Assembly: GCF_009789225.1 (NCBI RefSeq)
Contig: NZ_WSTA01000024.1
Coordinates: 1 to 47,548, forward strand
DNA: 47,548 bases
Direction: 5' to 3'
Origin: Agromyces seonyuensis
GTDB lineage: Bacteria; Actinomycetota; Actinomycetes; Actinomycetales; Microbacteriaceae
Positions 9,356-17,255 of the stretch are shown in pieces. Position numbers and translations under genes: made by a program. How positions within the stretch are numbered: position 1 is the first letter of the stretch; every line of letters begins with the position of its first letter. The notes beneath the pieces were generated by a model. It searched no databases. It was not told the origin of the DNA and was given only the letters and a program-made list of their open reading frames with translations.

Positions 9356-10757
9356 GCCTGCCGGCGACTGGGGCGATCTCTACGCCGGCGTCCCGCTCGG
9401 GTTCCAGATCCTCTTCTGGATCCTGCTCGTCGTCGCGGTGAGCTCCTTCGTCTCGATCATCACGCTCGCCGTCGCGGGGCGGCGATACCGGCGACCCGTC
9501 TCGGGACGGCACGCCGCGCCCCCCGATCCCGAGCAGCCCGGGGAGGACGACTACCTCTGGGTCTTCCTCGTGCCCGCGTTGAACGAGGAGGTCACGATCG
9601 CCGACAGCGTCTCGCGTCTGGCGGCGACGCGGGCGACGCACCGGCGGATCCTCGTGATCGACGACGGCTCGGAAGACCGGACTCCGGAGATCCTCGCGGG
9701 GCTCGACGAACCGGGGCTGCGCGTGCTCACGCGGCGCGCGCCCGAGGCTCGGGTCGGCAAGGGCGCGGCGTTGAACGACGCCTACCGTCAGGTCGAACGG
9801 ATGCTGGCGGAGCCCGAGTACGCGGGCTGGTCGTCGGAACGGGTCGTCGTCGGGATCGTCGACGCCGACGGCCGGCTCGACCCCGACGCGCCCGCGGCGG
9901 TCGCCCGGCGCCTCGCCGATCCCTCGGTCGGCGGAGTGCAACTCCTCGTGCGCATCTACAACCGGCACGGCTTCCTCACTTGGGCGCAGGACGTCGAGTT
10001 CGGCTCGTTCGGGCTCGTCTACCAGGCGGGTCGAGCGGCGTGGGGAACGGCCAACATGGGCGGAAACGGCCAGTTCAACCGCCTCAGCGCCCTCGAGGCG
10101 ATCGACGTCGACGGGGGACCGTGGCGCGACCGGCTGACCGAGGACCAGGACCTCGGCGTTCGCATGGTGCAGTCGGGCTGGCGCGGCTCGCACTCCAACG
10201 AAGCGTCGATCCACCAGCAGGGCGTGCCGGGCCTGCGCCGGCTCTACCGGCAGCGCACCCGCTGGGCGCAGGGCGGCTGGCAGTCGATCGCGCTCCTCGC
10301 CGGAGTCGGCCGCACCGGCGGTCCGCTCGTCGGCCGCATCGACGCCGTGTACTACCTCCTGACGCCCGTGCTGCAGCTCGCCGCGGGGCTCGGATTCGCC
10401 GCGGCGATCGTGCTCGCGGTGTGGGGCGAGGTGCCGATCGTTCCGGCGAGCACGCTCCTCGTGCTCTGCTTCCTCGTGCTCGGGTTCGGCCCGGGGCTCA
10501 TCACGCTGGTGCTGCGCGGCCGCGGTCCGGGCGGCAAGCTGTCGGCCGTCGTCGCGGTCGTGCCGTACACCGTCTACAGCTGGCTCGTCTTCCCGGTGGT
10601 CCTGATCTCGCTGGGCCGGCAGGTCGTGGGTCGCACGAGCTGGCGCAAGACCGATCGCGTGGCGATCGAGACCCATCAGGATGCCGACCCGCCGTCGGGC
10701 GGGCCGGGTTCGCAGGAACCGGGCCGAGCCGGCCCCGGGGGTTCCGCCGGGTCGTGA
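9348..10757 (+). CDS. Family 2 glycosyltransferase, processive (BcsA/HasA-like) membrane type
   Basis: A 469-aa inner-membrane glycosyltransferase. One N-terminal membrane helix (about 16-43), a GT-A catalytic domain with DDGSEDRT near 103 (nucleotide-sugar binding), DADGRLD near 170 (metal binding), TEDQDLG near 264 (catalytic base region) and QRTRW near 302-306, then three or four C-terminal helices (VYYLLTPVLQLAAG..., TLLVLCFLVLGFGPG..., VVPYTVYSWLVFPVVLI). D, DxD, ED and QxxRW together mark processive polysaccharide synthases. Overlap with wecB (start ATG inside its end) suggests that UDP-ManNAc or UDP-GlcNAc is the donor for a surface polymer; that is inference. No polymer export or modification genes adjoin. 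Confidence 0.88.
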   Translation: MGEPAGDWGDLYAGVPLGFQILFWILLVVAVSSFVSIITLAVAGRRYRRPVSGRHAAPPDPEQPGEDDYLWVFLVPALNEEVTIADSVSRLAATRATHRRILVIDDGSEDRTPEILAGLDEPGLRVLTRRAPEARVGKGAALNDAYRQVERMLAEPEYAGWSSERVVVGIVDADGRLDPDAPAAVARRLADPSVGGVQLLVRIYNRHGFLTWAQDVEFGSFGLVYQAGRAAWGTANMGGNGQFNRLSALEAIDVDGGPWRDRLTEDQDLGVRMVQSGWRGSHSNEASIHQQGVPGLRRLYRQRTRWAQGGWQSIALLAGVGRTGGPLVGRIDAVYYLLTPVLQLAAGLGFAAAIVLAVWGEVPIVPASTLLVLCFLVLGFGPGLITLVLRGRGPGGKLSAVVAVVPYTVYSWLVFPVVLISLGRQVVGRTSWRKTDRVAIETHQDADPPSGGPGSQEPGRAGPGGSAGS

Positions 10758-10913
10758 CGCTCGCGACGTCCCTGCCCGACCTGCCGGTCTGCATCGCGTC
10801 GCCGGCGACCGTGCGCGGGCGGCCGGACCTCCGGTCGAGGAGCATGGAACGTCGACGTGTTCCGCCCAGGCGACAGTTCGGCCGGGGGTCTTCCGTTCGC
10901 GGGCGCGGACGTG

Positions 10914-10945
10914 CATACTGTCCGAACTGGGACGACCGTCCCAGT
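10914..10945 (+). promoter_or_regulatory. Promoter and palindromic TetR operator of the MFS operon
   Basis: A -10-like CATACT (10914-10919) is followed by two 9-bp arms, ACTGGGACG (10926-10934) and CGTCCCAGT (10937-10945), separated by AC: a 20-bp palindrome covering the expected start of transcription. Being directly upstream of the tetR gene, it is very probably its own operator. The remainder of the 216-nt gap after the GT2 gene shows nothing else I recognise. Confidence 0.75.
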
Positions 10946-10973
10946 CTCGCCTCACCCGTCCCCAGAGGTTCCC

Positions 10974-11573
10974 GTGTCACGAATGCCCGTCGCCGAGCGC
11001 CGAGCGGCGCTCATCGCGGCGGCCGAACGCGTCATCGTGCAGAGCGGCGTCGGCGAGGCCTCCGTGCGACGCATCGTCGCCGAGGCCGGCATGTCGCTCG
11101 CGAGCTTCCACTACGCGTTCGAGTCGCGCGAGGCCCTCTTCGAGGAGCTCATCGGCGGCGTCGTCGCCGGGGAGCAGGAGGCCCTGCTGGCCGAGTTCGT
11201 CGTCGGCGACGGCGACCTGCGGGCGACCGTCGACGCGGGCTTCGCGCGCTACCTCGAACACCTCCGGGGCAAGCCCGAGCGCGAGCTCGCGATGCTCGAG
11301 CTCACCTGGTACGCACTGCGCACCCCCGAGCACGCCGACCTCGCCCGACGTCAGTACGCCCGGTACACGGCGCTCGCCGCCGCCCTGCTGGAGCGCACCG
11401 CGGCCGGCCTCGGCGTGCGCTGGGCCGAACCCGCCGAGCAGATCGCGAAGCTGCTCGTCGTCTTCACCGACGGGATCACCGTCGGCTGGCTCGTGCACCG
11501 CGACGACGAGGCGGCGGCCTTCGCCGCACGCGCCGCGGCCGACACCATCTCGAGAATGGCGGAACCCCGATGA
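10974..11573 (+). CDS. TetR family transcriptional regulator (local, autoregulated)
   Basis: A 199-aa repressor with an N-terminal TetR helix-turn-helix at about 10-55 (AALIAAAERVIVQSG ... IVAEAGMSLASFHYAFESREALFEE) and an all-helical ligand-binding C-terminal domain. GTG 10974 has AGAGG at 10964-10968 with 5-nt spacing; ATG 10983 is the alternative. The gene heads an operon: its stop TGA overlaps the ATG of the MFS gene. The palindrome at 10926-10945 is the presumed binding site, so the regulator should control itself, the transporter and the two enzymes, with the transported compound or a product as likely effector. Confidence 0.88.
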   Translation: MSRMPVAERRAALIAAAERVIVQSGVGEASVRRIVAEAGMSLASFHYAFESREALFEELIGGVVAGEQEALLAEFVVGDGDLRATVDAGFARYLEHLRGKPERELAMLELTWYALRTPEHADLARRQYARYTALAAALLERTAAGLGVRWAEPAEQIAKLLVVFTDGITVGWLVHRDDEAAAFAARAAADTISRMAEPR

Positions 11574-12853
11574 GCGCACCCGACGCCCCGACCGCGCTGC
11601 CGAGCACCGCGTCCGTCCACGCCTTCGCCGAACCGACCGAGCGAGTCCGGGCCAGCTGGGTCGGCGCGTTCGCGACGGCCTGGCTCGGCATCTGGATGGC
11701 CCAGCTCACGCCCGTTCAGCTCCTGCTGCCCGCGCAGATCGACGCGACGCTCCACCCGACCGACTGGGTCGACTCGGTCGTCTCGTTCGGCATCATCTCG
11801 GGCATCTCCGCGGTGTTCGTGATCATCGTCTACCCGCTCACGGGGGCGCTCAGCGATCGCACCGACTCGCGCTTCGGCCGCCGTCGCCCCTGGATCGCCG
11901 GCGGCTCCCTGCTGTTCGCCGCCTCGCTCATCGCCCTCGGCAACGCGAGCGACATCATCGCGATCGGCGCGTTCTGGTCGCTCGCGATGATCGGCTTCTG
12001 CGTCATGACCGCGGCGCTCACCGCGACGATCTCCGACCGCGTGCCCGTCGGCCAGCGCGGGTTCGTCTCCGGGTGGATGTCCGCGCCGCAGGCCGTGGGC
12101 ATCATCGTCGGGCTCCTGCTCGTGACCGAGGTCTTCACCGACCGCGCGGTCGGCTACCTCGTCGTCGCGATCGGCGTCGTGGTGCTCGCCGTGCCCTTCC
12201 TGCTGCAGCCCGAGGAGCGGCTCGGCGCCGCCGGGCACGCGAAGCTCAGTGCACGGGGCATCCTCGGCACGCTCTGGATCTCGCCGCGCCGGCATCCCGA
12301 TTTCGCGTGGACCCTGACCGGTCGCATCCTCGTCTCGGTCGGCAACGCACTCGGCACGAGCCTGCTGCTCTACTTCCTGATGTTCGGGCTGAACGACCCG
12401 AATGCCGAGGACGACCTCGTGCTGCTCTCGCTCGTCTACATGGTGTTCGTCATCATCGCCTCGCTCGTCGGCGGCCGCTTGAGCGACCGGCTCGGGCGCC
12501 GCAAGGCGTTCGTGTTCGTGGCCTCGGCCATCCAGACCGTCGCGGCCCTGCTGCTGGCGCTCTTCCCCGACTTCACCGTCGCCCTCGTCGCGGCCGGCCT
12601 CCTCGGGCTCGGCTACGGCTGCTTCCTCTCCGTCGACCAGGCGCTCGCCACGCAGGTGCTGCCCGACCCCGCCTCGCGCGGCAAGGATCTCGGCATCATG
12701 AACATCGCCTCGGCCGTGCCGCAGGCCCTCGGCCCGCTGCTCGGCGCCGCGTTCGTGTTCCTCGTCGACGGATTCACCCTGTTGTTCATCGCCTCGGCCG
12801 TGTTCGCGTTCCTCGGCGCACTGGCCGTCTCCCGAGTCCGGAGCGTCCGTTGA
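11570..12853 (+). CDS. MFS transporter, sugar-proton symporter-like
   Basis: A 427-aa polytopic membrane protein with about 12 predicted helices in two halves. The MFS loop motif between helices 2 and 3 is present (GALSDRTDSRFGRRRPW, resembling the GPH/SUC group) and repeated after helix 8 (GGRLSDRLGRRKAF). The RxDxRFGRRRPWI form suggests glycoside, pentoside or related uptake, but the substrate cannot be read from the sequence. Its start overlaps the tetR stop (ATGA) and its stop overlaps the next start (TTGA). Role in context: import or export of the substrate or product of the two following enzymes. Confidence 0.88.
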   Translation: MSAPDAPTALPSTASVHAFAEPTERVRASWVGAFATAWLGIWMAQLTPVQLLLPAQIDATLHPTDWVDSVVSFGIISGISAVFVIIVYPLTGALSDRTDSRFGRRRPWIAGGSLLFAASLIALGNASDIIAIGAFWSLAMIGFCVMTAALTATISDRVPVGQRGFVSGWMSAPQAVGIIVGLLLVTEVFTDRAVGYLVVAIGVVVLAVPFLLQPEERLGAAGHAKLSARGILGTLWISPRRHPDFAWTLTGRILVSVGNALGTSLLLYFLMFGLNDPNAEDDLVLLSLVYMVFVIIASLVGGRLSDRLGRRKAFVFVASAIQTVAALLLALFPDFTVALVAAGLLGLGYGCFLSVDQALATQVLPDPASRGKDLGIMNIASAVPQALGPLLGAAFVFLVDGFTLLFIASAVFAFLGALAVSRVRSVR

Positions 12854-14106
12854 CCCTGAAGACCCTCGACCTCTCCACCCCGGCGGATGCCTCCCGCGCC
12901 GAGCCGTGGCTCGATGCGGAGCGCTACTGGTCCGGGCTCGACGCCGCGACCCGCCATCTCGACGCGCCCGTCGGCGCGCTCCACCTCGGCGCGCTCCGCC
13001 ACAACGCCGCCGACATGCTCCGGCGCGCGGGCGGCAAGCCGATCCGCGTGGCCTCCAAGTCGATCCGGGTCCGTGCGGCGATCGACGCCCTGCTCGCCCT
13101 CGACGGCTACGCGGGCGTGCTCGCCTACACGCTGACCGAGGCGATCCACCTCGTCCGGCACGGGGTCGAGGATGCCGTGGTCGGCTACCCGAGCGTCGAC
13201 CGCGGCGCCCTGCGCACGCTCGCGACCGACCCCGAGCTCGCCCGCAAGATCACCCTCATGGTCGACTCGCCCGAGCAGCTCGACGTCGTCGACGCCGTCC
13301 TCGCGCCCGGCTCCCGCGAGGAGATCCGCGTCTGCCTCGAACTGGACGCCTCCTGGAAGGCGCCCGTGCTCGGCCACCTCGGCGTCTGGCGCTCGCCGCT
13401 GCACGAGGCCGACGAGGCCGCCGTCTTCGCGCAGTACGTCGAACGCCGTCCCGGGTTCCGTCTCGTCGGCGTCATGTCCTACGAGGCCCAGATCGCGGGC
13501 CTCACCAACCGGCCGAAGGGCAAGCCGATCGACGGCGTCGTCAACCGCTGGATGCAGTCGCAGTCGATGCCCGAGCTCGTCGAGCGGCGCGGCCGCGCCG
13601 TCGAGGCGATCCGTCGCGTCGTCGATCTCGAGTTCGTCAACGGTGGCGGCACGGGCTCGCTCGAGGCCACGAGCGCCGACCCGAGCGTCACCGAGATCGC
13701 CGCGGGCTCCGGCCTCTTCGGCGGCCACCTCTTCGACGGCTACGCCCACTTCACGCCCGCGCCCGCGGCGGCGTTCGCCCTCGACGTCGTGCGCAAGCCC
13801 GCGCCCGACCGCGCGACCATCCTCGGCGGCGGCTGGATCGCCTCCGGCCCGCCCGCGCCCGACCGGCTCCCGATGCCGGTCTGGCCCGCCGGACTGTCGT
13901 ACGTCGGCCGCGAGGCCGCCGGCGAGGTGCAGTCGCCGATGACGGGTCGGGCGGCCGTGCGGCTCGGCGCGGGCGACCGCGTCTGGTTCCGGCACACCAA
14001 GTCGGGCGAGCTCTCCGAACACCTCAACGCCTTCGCCGTCGTCGACGACGGTGCGGTCGTCGACGAAGTCCCCACCTACCGGGGAGAAGGACAGGTCTTC
14101 CTGTGA
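12850..14106 (+). CDS. PLP-dependent amino-acid aldolase/deaminase (fold III, alanine racemase N-terminal-like)
   Basis: A 418-aa enzyme related to D-threonine aldolase and D-serine dehydratase (COG3616 type). The N-terminal TIM barrel carries the PLP lysine K70 in PIRVASKSIRV; later barrel segments include VCLELDASWK, VGVMSYEAQIAG and FVNGGGTGSLEATSADPSVTEIAAGSGLFGG, where the glycines bind PLP phosphate. The C-terminal beta domain (SPMTGRAAVRLGAGDRVWFRHTKSGELSEH) matches this family. TTG 12850 is chosen because it gives a 4-nt TTGA overlap with the MFS stop, like the neighbouring junctions. The substrate is probably a D-beta-hydroxy amino acid; this is family-based inference. Confidence 0.82.
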   Translation: MTLKTLDLSTPADASRAEPWLDAERYWSGLDAATRHLDAPVGALHLGALRHNAADMLRRAGGKPIRVASKSIRVRAAIDALLALDGYAGVLAYTLTEAIHLVRHGVEDAVVGYPSVDRGALRTLATDPELARKITLMVDSPEQLDVVDAVLAPGSREEIRVCLELDASWKAPVLGHLGVWRSPLHEADEAAVFAQYVERRPGFRLVGVMSYEAQIAGLTNRPKGKPIDGVVNRWMQSQSMPELVERRGRAVEAIRRVVDLEFVNGGGTGSLEATSADPSVTEIAAGSGLFGGHLFDGYAHFTPAPAAAFALDVVRKPAPDRATILGGGWIASGPPAPDRLPMPVWPAGLSYVGREAAGEVQSPMTGRAAVRLGAGDRVWFRHTKSGELSEHLNAFAVVDDGAVVDEVPTYRGEGQVFL

Positions 14107-15452
14107 CCCAGACCGCACCCCGCACCGCCTCGCCGTCCGGCCCGCATCGTCCGGGCGTGTGGCGCAACTGGAGCCGGCTCGAGCGCGTCGAGTCGCTCCG
14201 GCTCGAGCGTCCCCGCGACGCCGACGAGGTGCAGGCCGTCGTCGCCCGCGCCCTCGAGGAGGGCCGCCGGGTCAAGGCCGTCGGCGCGGGCCACTCGTTC
14301 ACGGGCGCGGCCGTCGCGCCCGACATCCGCGTCGAGGTCGACGCCCTCTCGGGCATCCTCGCCGTCGACGAGGCCGCAGGCCGGGTCGCGTTCGGCGCGG
14401 GCACGCACCTCTACGACCTGCCCGCCCTCCTCGAGCCGACCGGCCTCGCCCTGCAGAACATGGGCGACATCGATCAGCAGACGATCGCGGGCGCGACCTC
14501 GACCGGCACGCACGGCACCGGCATCGGCTTCGGCGGCATCGGCACGCAGATCGTCGCCGCGAAGCTCGTCACCGGCACGGGCGACGTGCTGAGCGTCAGC
14601 GAGACCGAGCGGCCCGAACTGCTGCCCGCCGTGCGCCTCGGCGTCGGCGCGCTCGGCATCCTGACCGAGGTGACGCTGCAGCTCGTGCCGCGGTACCTGC
14701 TGCAGGCCGTCGAGCGGCCCGAGCCCCTCGGCGCCGTCCTCGACGGCTGGGACGAGCGCGTCCGCGCCGCCGACCACTTCGAGTTCTACTGGCATCCGCA
14801 CACCGACACGGCGATGACGAAGACGAACACCCGGCTCCCGTGGGACGCCGAGCGCGCCCCGCTCGGCCGATTCGGCCGCTGGCTCGACGACGAGCTGCTC
14901 GCGAACGGCGTCTTCCGCGCCGCGTGCGCGACCGGCAAGGTCGTGCCCGGGATCATCCCGGGGTTCAACCGGCTCGTCGAGAAGGTCTCGGGTCACCGCG
15001 ACTTCACGGATGCCTCCCCGAAGGTGTTCACGACGAACCGCACCGTGCGGTTCCGCGAGATGGAGTACGCGATCCCGTTCGCCGAGGTCCCGATGGCGCT
15101 GCGCGAGATCCAGGCGCTCATCGAGCGCAAGCGCTGGCGCGTCTCGTTCCCGATCGAGGTGCGCGCGGCCGCCGCCGACGAGAACTGGCTCTCGACCGCC
15201 CACGGGCGCGAGACGGGCTACCTCGCGGTGCACCGCTACTTCCGCGAGGACCACCGCGAGTACTTCGCGGCCGTCGAATCGATCCTGCGCGGCCACGACG
15301 GCCGCCCGCACTGGGGCAAGCTGCACACGCGCACCGCCGACGATCTGCGTCCGACGTATGCGCACTTCGACGACTTCCTCGCCGTGCGCGACGAACTCGA
15401 CCCGGCCCGCGTGTTCGCCAACCCCTACACCGAGCGCGTCTTCGGACGCTGA
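14103..15452 (+). CDS. FAD-linked D-arabinono-1,4-lactone oxidase / alditol oxidase family
   Basis: A 449-aa flavoprotein of the VAO family that would oxidise an aldonolactone or a polyol. The FAD-binding PP loop RVKAVGAGHSFTG contains His64, placed like the histidine that binds FAD covalently in alditol and gulonolactone oxidases. The second FAD motif NMGDIDQQTIAGATSTGTHGTG and the C-terminal substrate-domain signature HWGK near 403-406 are present, followed by FDDFLAVRDELDPARVFANPY. GTG 14103 overlaps the previous stop (GTGA). The last gene of the TetR operon. It resembles mycobacterial L-gulono-1,4-lactone dehydrogenase (Rv1771); I believe an aldolase-like gene is close to that one too, but cannot check. 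Confidence 0.85.
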   Translation: MTQTAPRTASPSGPHRPGVWRNWSRLERVESLRLERPRDADEVQAVVARALEEGRRVKAVGAGHSFTGAAVAPDIRVEVDALSGILAVDEAAGRVAFGAGTHLYDLPALLEPTGLALQNMGDIDQQTIAGATSTGTHGTGIGFGGIGTQIVAAKLVTGTGDVLSVSETERPELLPAVRLGVGALGILTEVTLQLVPRYLLQAVERPEPLGAVLDGWDERVRAADHFEFYWHPHTDTAMTKTNTRLPWDAERAPLGRFGRWLDDELLANGVFRAACATGKVVPGIIPGFNRLVEKVSGHRDFTDASPKVFTTNRTVRFREMEYAIPFAEVPMALREIQALIERKRWRVSFPIEVRAAAADENWLSTAHGRETGYLAVHRYFREDHREYFAAVESILRGHDGRPHWGKLHTRTADDLRPTYAHFDDFLAVRDELDPARVFANPYTERVFGR

Positions 15453-15530
15453 CGTCCCGCCTCCGCGCTCATCAGGGCGAATATCGACCCGTGGACGGCG
15501 CCGTGTCACGGACCCGCGCGCAACGCGCCC

Positions 15531-15549
15531 GGCGCCGCCCGGGGGCGCC
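15531..15549 (+). terminator. Possible hairpin after the TetR-MFS operon
   Basis: GGCGCC at 15531-15536 and 15544-15549 flank a 7-nt GC spacer in the 241-nt gap before lemA. A weak GCGC/GCGC pair lies just upstream. The stem is short, so the call is tentative. Confidence 0.35.
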
Positions 15550-15648
15550 TCGAGGGCTCCGCCGGATCGGCCGCGTTCGCCGTGATCCCGGCCTTCCAGG
15601 ATGCTCCGAGTCTCATGGGAAGCGGTCGGGCGAGGCGCGGCCGGTGCG

Positions 15649-15654
15649 TAGGAT
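15649..15654 (+). promoter_or_regulatory. Promoter -10 box of lemA
   Basis: TAGGAT lies 39 nt before ATG 15694; the Shine-Dalgarno GAAGGAG is at 15678-15684. No clear -35 box is visible. Confidence 0.5.
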
Positions 15655-15693
15655 AAGGGCACCCCGCGCATACCCCTGAAGGAGTTCCGGCCG

Positions 15694-16260
15694 ATGGAAT
15701 GGCTCATTCCCGTCATCGTCGTCGTCGCACTGATCGCGATCGTCGGCATCTACCTCTGGGCGACCTACAACTCGCTCGTGACGCTCAACGTGCGGGTCGA
15801 TGAGGCGTGGAGCGACATCACGGTGCAGCTCAAGCGTCGTGCCGACCTCATCCCGAACCTCATCGAGACGGTCAAGGGCTACGCGGCGCACGAGCGCTCC
15901 GTGTTCCAGAACGTCACCGAGGCGCGCGCGGAGACGCTCGCGGCGACCGGTCCCGTCGAGGCCGGTGCCGCCGAGAACCACATGCAGCAGGCCCTCAAGT
16001 CGATCTTCGCGGTCGCCGAGGCCTACCCCCAGCTGCAGGCCAGCCAGAACTTCCTCCAGCTCCAGTCGGAGATCGTCGACACCGAAGACAAGGTGCAGGC
16101 GGCCCGCCGCTTCTACAACGGCGGCGTCCGCGAGCTCAACACGAAGATCAAGGTGTTCCCCAACACGCTCTTCGTGCGCGGCCTCGGCTTCTCCGAGCGC
16201 GAGTTCTTCGAGGTGACCGAGCCGGCGTCGATCGCCGAGCCGCCTCGCGTGCAGTTCTGA
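15694..16260 (+). CDS. lemA: LemA family protein
   Basis: A 188-aa membrane-attached protein: an N-terminal membrane helix (about 3-24, LIPVIVVVALIAIVGIYLW) followed by the LemA four-helix domain with the signature YNSLVTLNVRVDEAWSDITVQLKRRADLIPNLIETVKGYAAHE. The later FLQLQSEIVDTEDKVQAARRFYNGGVRELNTKIKVFPNT is also typical. LemA proteins have no assigned activity; they are repeatedly found beside M48 proteases, as here, and are thought to assist or scaffold them. ATG 15694 has a 9-nt spaced GAAGGAG. The HtpX-like gene follows after 116 nt that contain a hairpin. Confidence 0.93.
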   Translation: MEWLIPVIVVVALIAIVGIYLWATYNSLVTLNVRVDEAWSDITVQLKRRADLIPNLIETVKGYAAHERSVFQNVTEARAETLAATGPVEAGAAENHMQQALKSIFAVAEAYPQLQASQNFLQLQSEIVDTEDKVQAARRFYNGGVRELNTKIKVFPNTLFVRGLGFSEREFFEVTEPASIAEPPRVQF

Positions 16261-16283
16261 TCGCCTCCCGCTGAACACCGATC

Positions 16284-16313
16284 GGCGAGCCACCCCGGGC
16301 GGGGTCGCTCGCC
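16284..16313 (+). terminator. Hairpin between lemA and the htpX-like gene
   Basis: GGCGAGC/GCTCGCC and ACCCC/GGGGT pair around a GGGC loop with one C-C mismatch, 12 bp in all. It may attenuate the transcript after lemA or protect its 3' end. The remaining 63 nt to the htpX start show no clear promoter. Confidence 0.55.
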
Positions 16314-16376
16314 GCTTCGCTCTCCCCGATACCGCCCGACCATCGAGGCACCCGGCCTCGGGAAACGGTCCCCCTC

Positions 16377-17252
16377 ATGTATCGCGCGATCGCCAAGAAC
16401 AAGCGCAACACGGCGTTCACGATCCTGTTCTTCCTGCTCATCGTCGGCGGCCTCGGCTGGCTCGCGGGAGCGATCTACCGGAGCTGGACGATCACGATCT
16501 TCGTCGTGCTGTTCTCCGCCGGGTACGCGCTGCTCCAGTACTTCACCGCCGACAAGCAGGCCATCGCGATGTCCGGCGCGATCGAGCTGCGCTCGAAGGC
16601 CGACCACCCGCGGCTCTGGCGCATCGTCGAGAACCTCGCGATCACGACCGGCACGCCGATGCCGAAGGTCTACCTCGTGAACGACCCGGCGCCGAACGCG
16701 TTCGCGACCGGGCGCGACCCGCAGCACGCCTCGGTCGCCGCGACGACGGGCCTGCTCGAGATCATGGACGACGCCGAGCTCGAGGGCGTCATGGCCCACG
16801 AGCTCGGGCACGTGCGCAACTACGACATCCGGCTCTCGATGATCGTGTTCGGCCTCGTCGTGGCCGTCGGCTTCATCGCCGACATCTTCGTGCGCATGGC
16901 GTTCTTCGGCGGCAACCGCAACAACCAGAACCCGGTGCTGCTCGTCGTCGGCCTCGTCGCGATGCTCATCGCGCCCCTCGTCGCGACGCTCGTGCAGCTC
17001 GCGGTGTCGCGGCAGCGCGAGTACCTCGCGGACGCGACGGGCGCCCTCACGACCCGGCATCCCGAGGCGCTCGCCCGCGCGCTGCTCAAGCTCGAGCAGT
17101 ACGGCCGCCCGATGCAGAAGCAGAACTCGTCGATGGCGCACCTCTGGATCGCCGACCCGCTGAAGCCCGGCGTCATCGACCGCCTCTTCGCGACCCACCC
17201 GCCGATCCCGCAGCGCGTCGAGCGTCTGCACGAGATGGGCGGCTCCTTCTAG
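16377..17252 (+). CDS. htpX: M48 family zinc metalloprotease, HtpX-like
   Basis: A 291-aa integral membrane protease. Two N-terminal helices (about 13-32 and 38-57), the zinc site HELGH at 141-145 with Glu142 as catalytic base, then two further helices (LSMIVFGLVVAVGFIADIFV and LLVVGLVAMLIAPLVATLVQLAV) followed by SRQREYLADATGA, which holds the third zinc ligand Glu. The C-terminal LFATHPPIPQRVERLHEM is the usual M48 end. It probably degrades damaged membrane proteins together with LemA. ATG 16377 has only a weak Shine-Dalgarno, so expression may depend on readthrough from lemA. Convergent with the glycosylase gene, 3 nt away. Confidence 0.93.
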   Translation: MYRAIAKNKRNTAFTILFFLLIVGGLGWLAGAIYRSWTITIFVVLFSAGYALLQYFTADKQAIAMSGAIELRSKADHPRLWRIVENLAITTGTPMPKVYLVNDPAPNAFATGRDPQHASVAATTGLLEIMDDAELEGVMAHELGHVRNYDIRLSMIVFGLVVAVGFIADIFVRMAFFGGNRNNQNPVLLVVGLVAMLIAPLVATLVQLAVSRQREYLADATGALTTRHPEALARALLKLEQYGRPMQKQNSSMAHLWIADPLKPGVIDRLFATHPPIPQRVERLHEMGGSF

Positions 17253-17255
17253 GCG

